Source: Petrosia ficiformis (taxonomy: Eukaryota > Porifera > Demospongiae > Haplosclerida > Petrosiidae). Taken from it: a DNA stretch of 64,000 nt. This document shows, one piece after another, positions 35,825 through 48,418 of the stretch. The stretch's first letter is position 1, and every line of letters starts with the position of its first letter. Where the stretch lies: contig OX345636.1 in NCBI GenBank assembly GCA_947044365.1, positions 17,099,115 through 17,163,114 of the forward strand. Direction: 5' to 3'. Position numbers and translations under genes: made by a program. The notes under the pieces are model-generated. The model saw nothing but the letters and a program-made list of their open reading frames with translations. It searched no databases and was not told where the DNA came from.

Positions 35825-35936
35825 CACAAATGATAATAAGTGTGTATCCCTCACGACACTGACAGTGATAAGAACCATATTCATTAATACACAAAATGAT
35901 TACACTCAGCATTTTCATTTGCACACTCATCAATAT
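35825..35936 (-). pseudogene. Gene C: chimeric, frameshifted exon
   Basis: The 5' part is the cbEGF41 of 59,657-59,779; the last bases before the donor match the end of the giant exon at 51,007. So a deletion fused them, removing the Sushi exon and both giant exons. One extra A at about 35,895 shifts the frame and yields a stop. Confidence 0.78.
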
Positions 35937-36140
35937 CTGTGGCAAACAAATGAACACAAATTGAGCATGTTAATGTAATGTGATACAAGGTTAAATAAAT
36001 TATTATAGCTAATTCAATTATATATGTTTACATAACAAATCTTCAAAATCATACTTTATGTCATATCAGCATTAGGAAAAACAGAATGATGAGATGAATG
36101 GACATTGGAATGAGTTAATGAATGTTTTTCTTTCTCCTAC

Positions 36141-36266
36141 CTATGCATGTCTTGTTATCTTGATGTGAGAGAGTGAAACCACTTGGGCAAGAGCATTCAA
36201 AATATCTAGGACTGTTTTCACAATCATCACTACAGCCTGATATACCTTCAGTACATTCATTAATAT
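36141..36266 (-). CDS. Gene C: EGF exon, 42 residues
   Basis: [12 protein letters not shown] start, F-E-C-S-C-P-S-G-F end. Paralogue of 60,187-60,312. Confidence 0.82.
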   Translation of the reverse strand: MLMNVLKVYQAVVMIVKTVLDILNALAQVVSLSHIKITRHA

Positions 36267-36940
36267 CTGCACAGATAGCATAAAAGAAGTAGCTGTGGTC
36301 ATAATATTGCTTACATTATTAATGTCAATATTATTTATGATGACCATTATGTAGCCATCAACGAGAAAGAGTGTCAGTAGGTAAATCATAATTACATTTT
36401 CTTTAAAATAATATCTACATTTAAACACTCAATATTAGGCTACTATGTATAAAAGTACAATTACATTATGCATATAGGTGAAACAATAGTTGCTCTTCCA
36501 TGATAATTAGTTGGTTTTCTATGACACCTGTCTGAATAGAGAGTATTGAAATGGACATACATGGTGACAATTAGCATATGCATTTGTCAAATGACACCTG
36601 TTATCAAAAAATGTTTCAGTGCAAAGGCTTCTTCAGCTAGAAGTAGAATAACTATATATGCCCTTCAGGCAAAAGTGTTCTTTTGTAAATTGTGTTACTA
36701 TATGTTCCAAGAAACCTATAATGGATACAGTGAACACAATAAGGAAGAGTTTTGAAATTACATAATTACAAAACAGTTATAACAAATAAAATAAGTATGC
36801 ATTATAGTTTTCAAATACATTGAGGTAGTTAATTAGTTCAAAACTGTGCTTCAAACAGGGACTTTAGATTATGCAAAGCAAATAATTTTACTTAGCAATT
36901 TAAAGTCAGAATATCTAACAGGTAATACATTCATCCATAC

Positions 36941-37060
36941 CTTCACAGGAATGTGTATTAACTAGTCTGTATCCATTATAGCAGGAGCAGTTATATCCAC
37001 CATTTGTGTTATGACAGGTATGATTACATTGGTGCGTGTTATTTGTACATTCATCACGAT
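36941..37060 (-). CDS. Gene C: cbEGF40 exon
   Basis: 40 residues, DRDECTNNTHQC start, GGYNCSC consensus. Paralogue of 61,307-61,426. Confidence 0.82.
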
Positions 37061-37799
37061 CTGCAGGAATCATTATACAAATAATGTGAATGACTTTTCA
37101 TAAATTTTAAACAAACGTCTGTATTATACATAAATGTGATGATTATGAATGTAATTAAAATTCCATGTGCATGAAAGGCAAATTTAGTACATGGGTGTAA
37201 ACCAAAACAGCTTATTTCACACACACACACAAAAACATTTAACATAGATGTACATGTATATTGCAAGCAGTATGGCAAATTGTCATTATTTGATAACAGT
37301 GATATTAAATATCAGTCAAAACAAGGTACATGTAATGTAAAATAATGAATAAAAACGTGCAGTTATTAGAATTGATGTAAGTAAACAAGAAAATGAGGAC
37401 TGTAGAATCATAATCACAGACACAAGCTCTTCAAATATACTCATAGAAATACTTAGTATGATAAATAGTGATGTACCAATAAAAGATTCTACCAATATTC
37501 TGATACCCCGATAATTACTGTAGATATGTACCAATAACTGATACAAATCAGTAGTTGTTACTATATCAGTTTCCATCATTCAGATACCAATACTAGAAAT
37601 AATGGCAGATAAGAATCAACACTGACCACCGATCATATTATTGGTGCATTACCAAGAATGTGCTGATGTCATCTGTGGTATAGCACAAACTGTGATTTTT
37701 AAATTATACAATACTAAATAGCTACCACCCAATCAATACTAGCAAAAGTAAAATGGCGGATACTTATATAATGATGAATATTGCGTGTTCATTATATAC
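37061..37799. other. Gene C intron with hAT-like MITE remnant
   Basis: At 37,470-37,650 GTGATGTACCAATA..ATTATTGGTGCATTAC looks like a TIR pair around tandem GATACCAATA-type motifs; a related copy lies at 61,745-62,000 in gene D. Confidence 0.5.
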
Positions 37800-38245
37800 A
37801 CAAACAAGTGTATATAGAGAAAAAAAAATCCCTATGATTGCTTTACAAATTTAAGAGTCTCCCTATGACTGCTTTGTGGTGGGTGTCCAGCATTCAGTAA
37901 TCATGGCTGACTTTATCAACCATGAAAGACAACAGCTTATTATAGTTATTATTTTGATTATCTACTCTCCTGACCTTTTAAAAGACCTTGAGAAATATAT
38001 TTCAGGCAGAATAACTAGCTATTAGTTCCAGTTTCTACGTACGCTACTTAGCTCAGTCAGCTTTGCTCTCGAGCGCGCGTTCTTTTACGCGCCACACCCA
38101 TTAATTGACCGAGCCCCCGGGAATGACGCAACTTCCTAAACTACGTATACAACGCATACTCGCGCAAGTGGACACAAGAAAATATATATACATTAAACCC
38201 CGTGGAAAGCAATCATAGGGATGGCCATACGGGCCATAAAAATAT
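37800..38245 (-). mobile_element. Foldback MITE, copy 3
   Basis: ATCCCTATGATTGCTTT at one end and AAAGCAATCATAGGGATGG plus GGCCATACGGGCCA at the other. The paralogous gene D intron (62,100-62,160) lacks it. Confidence 0.75.
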
Positions 38246-38401
38246 GAAATGTACATTATCATTGTTTTATATTATATAAATTTTATTTATAAATACATCA
38301 TACATTAAAGGCACCTACAGTATACACAGTATAAACCACTGTTTACAAATACCATGACCAAGCAATATAGTGCATTTCATAGTATAGAAACCTGTACTAA
38401 C

Positions 38402-38524
38402 CTGTACATCCTCTATGATCTTCTAGTAGTAAGTATCCCATCTGACAAGTACAGTAATATGAACCAATGGTATTATGACAATAATTATCACACCGTCCAT
38501 TTATCGACAAACATTCATTAATAT
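38402..38524 (-). CDS. Gene C: EGF exon
   Basis: 41 residues, [12 protein letters not shown] start, GSYYCTC consensus. Close paralogue of 62,288-62,410; a TG microsatellite follows the acceptor in both. Confidence 0.82.
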
Positions 38525-39639
38525 CTGGAGAGAATGTGTGTGTTTGTGTGTGTGTGTGTGTGTAGCCATAAGAGGAAGATAATATATGCTGTGTACAAGC
38601 AGTGTTTATTGCAGAAATTAAATTAAAATTTTATAATATTATATGCAGTTTACACATTGTTTTCCCGAATGTGATACTTCTGCTTATATTAATATAAGCT
38701 TAACAGTTATGTAATCACAGTGGCACTATTTTGTAGTAGAAAATAAAATAAAATAATATATAATATTATACTCGTATACCATGGTTAATAGTTGTTATCT
38801 ATTTTTGATAAAATACTGTTGAATCACAAGAAAATGTGCTCACTTTTAAAAGATGTAAACAAGTATTAATTGGATAATACATTACTTTATATATACACAC
38901 TGTACTCTAATAAAATATGGAGTAATATATTCTATATTTATTAGAGTAGACCCAACTTGACTGTGTTCTCTAATTGTTTTTGGCTTTGCCTCGGCCCATT
39001 AGAGTACAGTTAGTTGTAGTCTAGCATACACATACATAATTTACATTTACATAAGTATAATTATTATACTTATCTATGGTAAAAATGTGTACATTATACT
39101 ATATGCGTATTATTTAGAGGTCTATATGCGTTATATAAATAGATGATTTAGGGAACATTGCTTTAATATCTTCTTGGTTCAGTTTTGAACATTTCTTCAA
39201 AGGCTTAAATCATCGTAGTCTTTTCATTTCATCATCAAGCGTTGTTCTAAAATTTCCAAACATAGTATCATTGAAGGAGTCGACATCATGCATTTTATTA
39301 CAATTGTAAAACACTTGAAACAACAAACTAGACAATACAAACATTTTGGTGAGTATTCCATACAGTCTTTCTTGTGAACCTCCGACACATACTTACCCAT
39401 CCAATAAGTCACAAGGACGCAAGGTGTAGATGAGAACAATGCCATCTTTATCAGCAACAGTCATTGTACACACACATTCTCCCTTCAGTAGGTCATGTGA
39501 TCAGTATAAATCCTTTATAACACACTTAGCATGCAAGACATTAAGCATTCGCCTTCTTCTCGCGCATTATGTAAACTTGACTTTATTGCATCATCCTCAT
39601 GCACAACATTAAAACACTTAAGGCTAGCTAAGTGTGTCA

Positions 39640-39704
<65 letters not shown>

Positions 39705-40086
39705 GTATATATATATTATGCATGTATGTATATATATGTGTGTGTGCCCTGGTAAAAAGTGAAGGGCAATAACAGTAATTTTCACAATACTGATACTTGA
39801 TAATGTGCATGTGTATAATACACATGCTTCCATAAACGTCAGTTTAAAGTGCTATGATTTATTAAATGGGTGTGTCTGATTAAAATGGAGGTGCGGTGAT
39901 TGGTATCAGTATCAGTATGGATACTTGGACATTACTTGATACCAGAAATCTCAGACGCAGTATTGCCCATGACTAATCTAATCATGAACAGTTTTTTGGG
40001 TAAAATTTTGGTGCATGCTGCATGTGCAGTTCATTATTTGCCCTGGCACATCTATGCAGTTATTATTATATGTTATAATAGTGAAC
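38525..40086. other. Gene C intron, repeats only
   Basis: TG tract at 38,536-38,563; a foldback like that of 63,255-63,365 at about 38,900-39,015; (AT)30 at 39,642-39,701. No exon found. Confidence 0.55.
39642..39701. repeat. (AT)n microsatellite
   Basis: About 30 uninterrupted AT units. Other long AT tracts: 18,325-18,392, 20,995-21,052, 60,421-60,460, 62,945-62,975 and 63,399-63,430. Confidence 0.95.
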
Positions 40087-40242
40087 CTAAACATGTCTGA
40101 TTGTTGTCATCCAGAGAATAACAAACACAATCATATCCTCCTCCTGTGTTGTTACAATGTTGTTCACACCATAAATCAACACTTCCAGCCCCTCCACCTG
40201 ATCCACCAATCATCACTATTCCTTCACTACATTCATCAATAT
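40087..40242 (-). CDS. Gene C: EGF with short Gly-rich insert
   Basis: 52 residues: DIDECSEGIVMIGG, a Gly/Ser run, then VDLWCEQHCNN and a cbEGF end. Homologue of gene A exon 8 with a much shorter insert. Confidence 0.75.
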
Positions 40243-40587
40243 CTGAAAATAAACACATAATTATATTTGTTCATCATATAGCTGGCATCATTATACAAGA
40301 CAAGCTAGGAGAATAGCACAAATCAATACATAACTTTATAGTAGTGTGACCAAGTCTACAATGATGTATGTGCAGTATTAGAATCGAGCTTATATATGTA
40401 AGAAGTGTCTAACTGTCTATTAATTATAAATATGGTGTGATGTGATATAGTTCATATGTCTTTATAAGCATGAGGCTTGCAATTATGTTATTTTGATATT
40501 CCTTCATCGTATCATTACTCATAAACTCTTATCATATACTCATAATAACTATTTTAAACACATATAAATATTTTCCCACCACATTAC

Positions 40588-40714
40588 CTTCACATGTATG
40601 CTTATCATCACTCAGTTCATATCCATTATCACAAGTACAATAGTAACTTAATTCCGTCAGTGTTAACACAATTGTGAGTACAATTTCCATTCATATTAAC
40701 ACACTCAATTAGAT
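40588..40714 (-). pseudogene. Gene C: frameshifted EGF exon
   Basis: Homologous to gene A exons 5-7 but 127 nt rather than 123. Small insertions at about 40,645-40,665 shift the frame after CVNTDG and give a stop. Splice borders are kept. Confidence 0.78.
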
Positions 40715-41179
40715 CTGTTAATTACGACAACATTTTTGAAGTAAACAATGTGTATAGTCTTCCATTAGCATTGATTGTATAATTTTGAGTGGGTGTATCA
40801 ACAGAACCACCAGTGCTAGAAATCAGTACTATGACTTTGACATTGGTAAAGAGACCACTAGTTATGTTTATGAAATGCAACTGTAAAGATTGTCTTGGCT
40901 ACACCTATTACACAAAAGCAAAGTACTCTATACAAACTTAAGTGTCTGCAATGTGGAAAGCCCTATAAGATACTACAGTGTCACAATTATAATAATTATT
41001 ATACATGCATAGATGATCAAACCTATTGCTTAAAATTGCCCTAACGTGATAACTATTCATTACATACGAACTTAATGGTGAATGGACTTGTACATTTATT
41101 TAACACTTATATATAAATATAATTAGAGTTTTTTTTTAGATGTTCTTCTTTGTTCTGTCCTTTTTCTTTCACATCTATC
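40715..41179. other. Gene C intron left of LTR element
   Basis: AT-rich; no feature recognised. Confidence 0.4.
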
Positions 41180-42260
41180 CTTATTCTGGAATCTTCTTAT
41201 CTTAGCCTATTTAAGTGATTTAGTATTTTGTTTTTTAGAGTGTTATTTTGTAGAGTGTTGTTTTGGTTGCTACCTTATTCTAATAAATGAAATTGTGGAT
41301 AGAAAAAGAAGAGAACAGTAAAAGATATGGAGAGGAGCAACATAGAGAAGAAATGAGATTTGAAAAGAAGAGGAAATAATATAAAGAGGAGTATCATAGA
41401 GAAGAAATGAGATATGAAGAGAAGAGTTGAAGATATGAAGAGGAACAACACAAGGATTTGTGAGGAAGAGCAACAAAGATATGAAGAGGAATGACGTAAG
41501 GAACATGAGGATGAGCAACCACGAGGAGATGATGAGGCCTAATGGGACATGTACACTTAATGGAAAGAAGACTACAAAAGGTTGAGATAGAACCCAATTC
41601 ACTGAAACTAACCAAGCTGAGTATGACGACATTGAGGCTTACCTCAAAAAAATTGAAAGAGTAGTAGAAGCATGTTGAGTGGCAAAGGAGAAGTGGTCAG
41701 ACATTTTAGCTCCACCATTGACTGATAAGGCACAACAAGTTTATAATGCTTTGAGCAATGAACATTCAAAGGACTATGAGAAGGTGAAGGAAGAAGTATT
41801 CCAGTGTTATGCTATAAATGAGAAGCCTTATAGCTAGACATTGCATTCTACACGGCCTAAGGAGAATGAAGCACCATGGTGCTATAACTGTGATGGAAAG
41901 GGACATATATCAAGACTGTGTACAGTACCTTCTACCAGTTATAAGAGGACATAGCAAAGTGAGGATTTCTAGGTCAAGGCACTGTTGAAAGAAAGTCGGT
42001 GAATGACATTTTACTAGACACAGGATCCTCTAGGACATTGGTCAGAAGTGACTTGGTGGACAAGAAGAAGCTTCTGGAAGAAGCAATCACAATTCAGTTT
42101 GCTCGTGGAGATACAGTGTTGTATCCATTGGCTCAGGTAGAGCTACAAGTGGAAGGAAAGCTTCTCATCTAGAATATTGTTATCTTAGCCTATTTAAGTG
42201 ACTTATTATTTTGTATTTTGTGGAGTGTTATTTCAATTGCTACCTTATTCTAATAAATCA
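41180..42260 (+). mobile_element. Compact LTR-retrotransposon remnant
   Basis: About 90-bp direct repeats (41,195-41,289 and 42,178-42,259: TATCTTAGCCTATTTAAGTGA..TTGCTACCTTATTCTAATAAAT) flank a gag-like stretch, a CCHC zinc knuckle (41,880-41,922, C-x2-C-x4-H-x4-C) and an aspartic protease LLDTGSS (42,011-42,031). Stops interrupt it and reverse transcriptase and integrase are absent. It lies antisense within gene C's intron. Confidence 0.75.
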
Positions 42261-42383
42261 ACTACCTAACTCTATCACAATAATATTTTAACACAAATAA
42301 TCATGATTTTATAAACAGTATTATGTAGTTTTACCATAGCAGTGAGAGTTCAGTATAGTATTACTTATTATAAGAAGTCTTAC

Positions 42384-42476
42384 CAATATTACAAGAATCT
42401 CCAGCCCATCCAGACTGACAGGTACAAGTGTTTGGAGCAGTGCAATTACCGTATTGACACCCCTGAGTGCAGTTTG
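42384..42476 (-). CDS. Gene C: MEGF-type EGF exon
   Basis: 31 residues, NCTQGCQYGNC then TCTCQSGWAGDSC; phase 1 both sides. Its EMI partner exons are not found upstream. Confidence 0.77.
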
Positions 42477-43837
42477 CTATAATGAAATAAGATAATAATT
42501 ATAGATCATTGATTGTGAAAGTCTTTCCATCTGCTAATTCATTGGGTTAAAATATTTTTCAATACTAGCTAGCTATAATATTCCACCAATTATACTAAAA
42601 TAGCATCAATTACAATCTATTGATATAATTATCATGGATACAAAAACTATGTAATAAAAGACCTTTTTAAATGCAATTTCAGGTTTTTAAAGACCAACTT
42701 ACATCATTACTCACCTAATGGGCTGTTTACAAAAGAAATTAATAATTATTAACATCATGTGATATTACATGCTGATGCACATCCCTCCCCCTATAATGTC
42801 ACACATGAACGCATAAACTATTACCATCGAGAAAATAACTAGAATATATTTGAAATATATTGTGGAACAATGGGTACAACAAAAAGCAGGCATCAAAACA
42901 ATATATATAAATATTCTTAGACATCAAAATTACAGATACGTCTATCCTTACTGTTTACAATGTAGACTGTAGACTCTAGTTTTATTGAAGTTTCTGGTGA
43001 GTTTTTCATCTTGTGTCAACTGTCATGAACCTTAACCTCCCCTATTGTCACAATGACTTTAATTTAAGTTGTGAACAGCCCCTAAATAACCTCACTGGTT
43101 TTTAGGCTAGGTACATATAATTATTGTAGTAAAAAATGTTTTTCTTTTCCTGATAGACACATTAATCCATGTTTGCATTGAATACCATTATGTTAAAATA
43201 TGTCCTGTATGCTGTAGCATAATGTATCTGAGGAGCCAAGCGGTATGAAATAATGTCACATGTGTATTTACTGAAATTAACTCATTGATAATTGATTAGT
43301 AATAGCATAATCTGTATCAGTAATTTCATTTATTATGTTTTTCTAGAATTGTTAAAATCACAAATGTACTGGTTAGTACTGTAACAAAGATGCAAATTAT
43401 AATTTAATTGGTCATACAGGTTGTCATGATGGCATACGTATCTATAATCAATTATCATGTCCAATATCTCTAGTAGATGCACAAAAAAGGTTTGGAAACC
43501 TAATAAAATATTATTCTACTTCTTTGTATATCTAATAGACATTATAAGGATAATTGAAATTACAATTATTGGATTACAGTAACAACCTACACAACCAATT
43601 AAATTATAAATTCCCGTATTCCTTGCAAATGTATACTAACCAATAAATTAGACATTTTAACATTTCTATTTTTGCAGTGTATGATTTCATTAATTTTCCG
43701 TAATAAGTCAATTATTATTATTTAGCTATCAGTTAAACAACCAATTTCTGTTTTCAGTTGAGTATCGTACAGTCTGACTTGGATTCCAAATACCCCTTCA
43801 TTTTTTTGCACCAGTCTCTTTCTTCCTTTAATATTAT
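42477..43837. other. Region upstream of last visible gene C exon
   Basis: EMI exons would be expected here by analogy with genes A and B, but none is recognisable on the minus strand. Confidence 0.5.
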
Positions 43838-44235
43838 AGTAGCCATAGGCGGTGGAATGGGGAGAATATTGGGGGGGCTGAGACTTGCGGCACTCGAAGG
43901 GGCCCCGCGATTTTTTTTCGTAATTATATTCATGATGGGTGTGATCTAATTAATAATTATTATTTTTACGCTCGATAATGATTAATTACAAAAATTACAT
44001 TTTAAAATGATCCAAAAAATTATCACCAAAACCAACACTCTCAATTTCTTGGTCGCCAGCTTCCAATCTTCGTTTTTTAGAGAAGAAAGAGACAATAGAA
44101 CGCTGTTCAGCCATGTGTTCTTAAGCAAACCGCACCTATAATAGTTAATTGTAGTTATTAATAAATCATTGGATTGGGGGGGGGGGGGGGGGCTCTAACC
44201 TCCAAGCCCCCTTGTTCCGCCGCCATTGATAGTAG
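43838..44235. mobile_element. TIR element with poly-G tract
   Basis: TAGCCATAGGCGGTGGAATGG..GGGGGGGCT at the left is inverted at the right (AGCCCCCTTGTTCCGCCGCCATTG). A run of 17 G lies at 44,176-44,192. Confidence 0.6.
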
Positions 44236-44699
44236 CAAGGTACCTCCAAACCATCCGCCGATAAATGTTTTACCTAATTATTTTATTCATGATTAATAAT
44301 AATGAAAACACAACCAAGAAGTTAATAAAAGTACAGCTCTGGTGATACTGCGATATCGTCAGAAACTCCGCCAAGAACTCTTGTTACACTTGTACATGCA
44401 ACTGTTAAAACCATCATTGGTGGTCTTGATATCATTACTTACCAGCTGCATCTCCTGTGCATGAGTTTCATCACTATGCTGCTGCCTTTGTCACTTAGAA
44501 GCAGCAGAATCTAACTGATTCACATCTAAACAGTCAAAAATAGTCTGCTGTCTACCTTCTGAAAGGCCATCTCAAATAAACAAACTTGACAAGTGTCAAT
44601 TACACGGAATATTATTGTTATTAATTTTAATTAAAATTCGAATGTAATTCTGATGTCCGGGCCCAGGCCTAGTCAGGCCACGCCTGACTACGCCAGGGC

Positions 44700-44960
44700 G
44701 GCGCGGGTGTAGCTACGCCACTGGATAGTTTTGAAATCGATCTTTCCACATGACCTACTAGTTCTCCTGATTTCACAATAGACACTGCGTACTTGTCATG
44801 TTCATTGTCCAGTTCAAGAGAAGTATTCCAAGTTTCTCCTAATAATGGAGTCCATCTAGAATTATAAATGTGATGTCCGCAATGACACTTTCCAGAGTTA
44901 ACGCGGTCATGTTTGATAAGGGAGGCCACACCTTTTTGAATAAACCACTGATTATTAGGC
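44700..44960 (-). pseudogene. HIRAN-like fragment of a repeated gene
   Basis: Minus strand encodes C-H-C-GHHIYNSRWTPLLGE then LDNEHDKYAVSIVKSGELVGHV, the pattern of the HIRAN domain fold (G-E..N-x-D-x-A-V..G-x-V-G-H-V). Such fragments are frequent in invertebrate repeats. No start or stop context supports a whole gene. Confidence 0.5.
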
Positions 44961-45029
44961 GCATGCGTTATAATAAGCGCATAGTGATAAGCGCGTACGC
45001 TTAAAAACCAGTTTTGCATATTTATAACC

Positions 45030-45540
45030 ACACCCATCTTGATCAAGCATATAATGTGAGGTGTGGCTCAGCATCACAGATGCAACTGAATGCAGCTTCT
45101 TTGCAACTTTCTGGACCTCCTGAAGCAATCTAACACTCATCTCAACTATGCTTACTGCAAGTCTGCAAGCGAACGGTATTTTTCACTTATTCTCCCAACA
45201 TCCCTTTCTCTCTCACTAGAACTAGCTAGAAAGCAAGTCTATGCATCACACACACATCAACATTCTCCTTTTACTTTCAAGTGTCCGCCCTTTGATGTTA
45301 CTTTGAAGCTAACTTCAAAGTAACATCAAAGGGTGGACACTTGAATCAACAAAGCGTGGGCGTTTTTGACCGACATGCCGCCACCACATTGGCATACTCT
45401 CGTAATCTACAGTAATTTGGGGTGTGGTACATCCAAGATCCCGTGAATTGCAGTTTAAATTCAGTATTCTATTAAGTTGGATACACTTCCTCTCTGACAG
45501 GATGATGTAAAATTACAACCTTATAAAACTGAAAGGGATA
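45030..45540 (-). repeat. Interspersed repeat, inverted copy of 9,960-10,280
   Basis: See the shared blocks CACACCCATCTTGATCAAGC, GGGGTGTGGTACATCCAAGA and TTGGATACACTTCCTCTCTG. It is longer here because a hairpin (45,278-45,343) and flanks are inserted. Confidence 0.75.
45278..45343. repeat. 31-bp inverted repeat with 4-bp loop
   Basis: CAAGTGTCCGCCCTTTGATG.. pairs with ..CATCAAAGGGTGGACACTTG with one mismatch (a GT-type pair in RNA). Confidence 0.85.
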
Positions 45541-48418
45541 GCAGACACGCAACAGGAAGTACACTTCATTCGACTATATTTTGTGTGGGAAGCCAAGCAA
45601 AAACTGTTGGCTCATTACAAAAACGAAACTCATATATATATAACCAATCATGTTGCAATTCAGTTTTTCAAGTGACTTCATATTAATAGTAAAATCAGTA
45701 AACAGTGTATTTATTTTACTCTACACCTTAATTACATTTGCTTATTCTGTTATCTATCAAGAAAATCAAAAGTATCTAATTTCAAATTTACATAACTAGC
45801 AAAGAGTGATTATATAGAGTGAACACAAATTAGCAATTATAAACCACTTTACCATACACTTTTGTGTGGCAATCTTCATACACGGGTTCTAAGCCCTATA
45901 ACCATTTTGATACTGATGTAGTGTCTTCTCACCATTGCAGTTGAAAGTTGATCTCCATGCACCTAGTAATATAATATGTACTTGTTCATCTTCTCTATTA
46001 TTTTTAGGATTTTCCTCCCTGGCAACATGGCATATTGAACATAAACATTATGATTGAGGTGAGAGTGTGTAAATAAACTTATGCTTTTGTTATACAGTTG
46101 TTATGGAAGTATGGCTGGGATTACAGTTCAAAAATGAACATATAGGCAAAGATGCAGTAGACATCTGCAAGTATGTTCAACTGTTTGTACCTGGAACTGG
46201 TCAGGTTTACCCGGTTGTACATGTAAAAGTCACCTTGCTCAAATTGTTTTTGGACAATAGAGTTCAGTGAATGCCATGTGTGAAATTCACACAGAGTCCT
46301 AATGTTTAAAAGGAATTGTGGCAACGACTGAGGATTGGCATCCAAAACAGTGTTTACTTCAGGTAAAAAAGAATTATAGTGATACATTAATTTTTTACAT
46401 TTCAATTATATTATAATTATGTGTACAATTATACCACTTAAGATATTATTATAACATGCAATTGCAGGTAATTTGGCATATGCTGTACACTGAAGACTCT
46501 GCTGCTGACCAGTTTACACTATATAAATTACAAAACCTCATTAATAGGAGAGAAGCTGAGCTGAGAAAAGAGCCTACTTAATGAAAATCATTATCTATTG
46601 TTGATAACTACATGCTTCCCCTATCCCCACGTGCACACTGGCTTCTTCTGATTCAGCAGAGCAAGACTATGTATTAAATTATGCCAAGATTTTGCTGACA
46701 CTTGGAATGATTCATCGCTATTTTTGTGACTTTGTAAGGGAAGGAGATGGGGATCGAGTGCTCATGTGTTGGAAAATGCTGCTACTACTATTTAAACAAG
46801 ATGGCAGAACATAATATGCACTAGGAGCTTTTATATATATTATTAGTTCATGACTCAGCTCTGCTTTCTGCTCAAATGGCAACTCGACACAAACATAATT
46901 ATAATTATATGGTTTGAAAAGCGATGGCCCAATGGGCCATAACAACACTATCTCCTCCAATACAGTAAGTCGAACTCAACAACATATATATCCATTCTTT
47001 TTACAGTCTTATACATAATTTTTAACAGTTCTTATATCAGTTTTACAATTAATGTATTTTAGCTAAAACAGCTAGACTAAGTAATTGCAGTTTCCTAAAG
47101 CTGAATTCGATGGTATTAAATAGTCTGTCACCTTGAAAGTTGAAACACAGAACTGCATCTCTTACTACACTATTTATATAATTATAAATGCACATTTAAA
47201 TTTATATATATATATATATATTATGTATATTTACTAGCGTAGTTTTAGTTTGACAGAACTGACTAGTTTTAGTTGTAGTTATAGTACTCCTAGTTTTCCT
47301 ATATACTTTGGCTTGTGGCTTTGTTTCTGTTATATTACACTGGTTGAAAGAGTGCTCAAAAGCGGTGTACAAACACTGATCATGAATTGAGATGACAGAA
47401 TAAGTGTGGGTATTATAAAATTAAATGAAATAATAATAATTCTAAAAAATTCTGTTGCTTGGGTTCAGTTACGTCATAATTGGCTATTGTCCCTATAGAG
47501 TGTGCTAACATGCTACTTTTTTCTCCATTTGATTTTTTTCGTTTAAAATAATTTTATAGCATTATGCATATGTTGTTCTTTTCAACAGTCATTGCATTAC
47601 ATCATACACTCCAGGAAGTCAACTTGTTAAGGGTTTTGAATCTATAATTGAATGGTTTTGTTTTGTTATGGTATATGCTATCTTTAATTGTGTAGCTAGT
47701 TCAAACCATATTGCAAGGTGATATATGCACAATTATTTTCAATGTTGTAAATCCTATCATGTCATAGAGGTGCAGTGCTGCTTAGTTTATCACTTTTTGA
47801 AATCATTCTAGCAGTGAATTTTCGGGTTCTTACCAATTTATCTTCATAACCTTTGTTGGAGGAGTCCATATAGAGTCACAACAATTAAACTGAGGTACGT
47901 ATAGGTAATACTAGACAAATTAGATACAACTGTTGATTTGATAAGCATATAAGCTAACAAATCTGTTTCTAGTCATCATTACTACATATATTGCAAACGT
48001 CAAGGATCAAAATTGCTCGCAAGCTATAATCACTATATATAATCGCTTGTCTGGCAGTTTTGCTTTAATGGTGGGGTGCAGTTTTCAATTTATAAATATA
48101 GTATAGCATTTTTTCTATTTATAGTAGCATACATTGCATGGAGAAACTCCCACAATAACATCTAAAAAGCACCACCATGCACCTCTGCCCTTTCCTCCTC
48201 CCTAAATGATTAAAGTAAACCATTGTTTAAATTTCTCATGTTAATTTATAAAACTACAATCAAGTATTTTAGAGCATGTATAGTACTACAACACATGTAA
48301 TGCACGAATTGACTAAAACTGTATAACAAAATATTGATTAAATTTAAAAAAAGGAGTCTGTTTAAAAGACAACAATTATGGAGTTGTATGTATTAAGTAT
48401 CACACGAGTCAAATATAT
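45541..48418. other. Intergenic spacer between genes D and C
   Basis: About 2.9 kb. A 94-codon minus frame at 46,121-46,405 has no known motif. (AT)n at 47,203-47,222. No signal peptide or EMI exon recognised. Confidence 0.45.

Larger units (their letters stand above)
31687..42476 (-). pseudogene. Gene C: EMI-less paralogue with TM and repeat tail, damaged
   Basis: Exons 5' to 3': MEGF-EGF 42,384; EGF 40,588 (frameshifted); EGF with Gly-rich insert 40,087; EGF 38,402; EGF 36,941; EGF 36,141; fused/frameshifted exon 35,825; GCC2 35,527; 34,787; 34,663; TM 34,500; tail 31,687. No EMI or signal exon is visible up to 48.4 kb. Two exons (127 and 112 nt) break the frame. Compared with gene D it lacks the Sushi exon and both giant exons. 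Yet the GCC2-TM-tail part is open, with splice sites intact or shifted in frame, so a shorter product through exon skipping cannot be excluded. Confidence 0.7.

Noticed and set aside
41270..41632. Minus-strand Ser/Phe/Leu-rich frame
   Set aside because: Antisense of the gag-like stretch of the LTR remnant.
46121..46405. 94-codon minus-strand frame
   Set aside because: No motif, no homology in the window, and no splice or promoter support.
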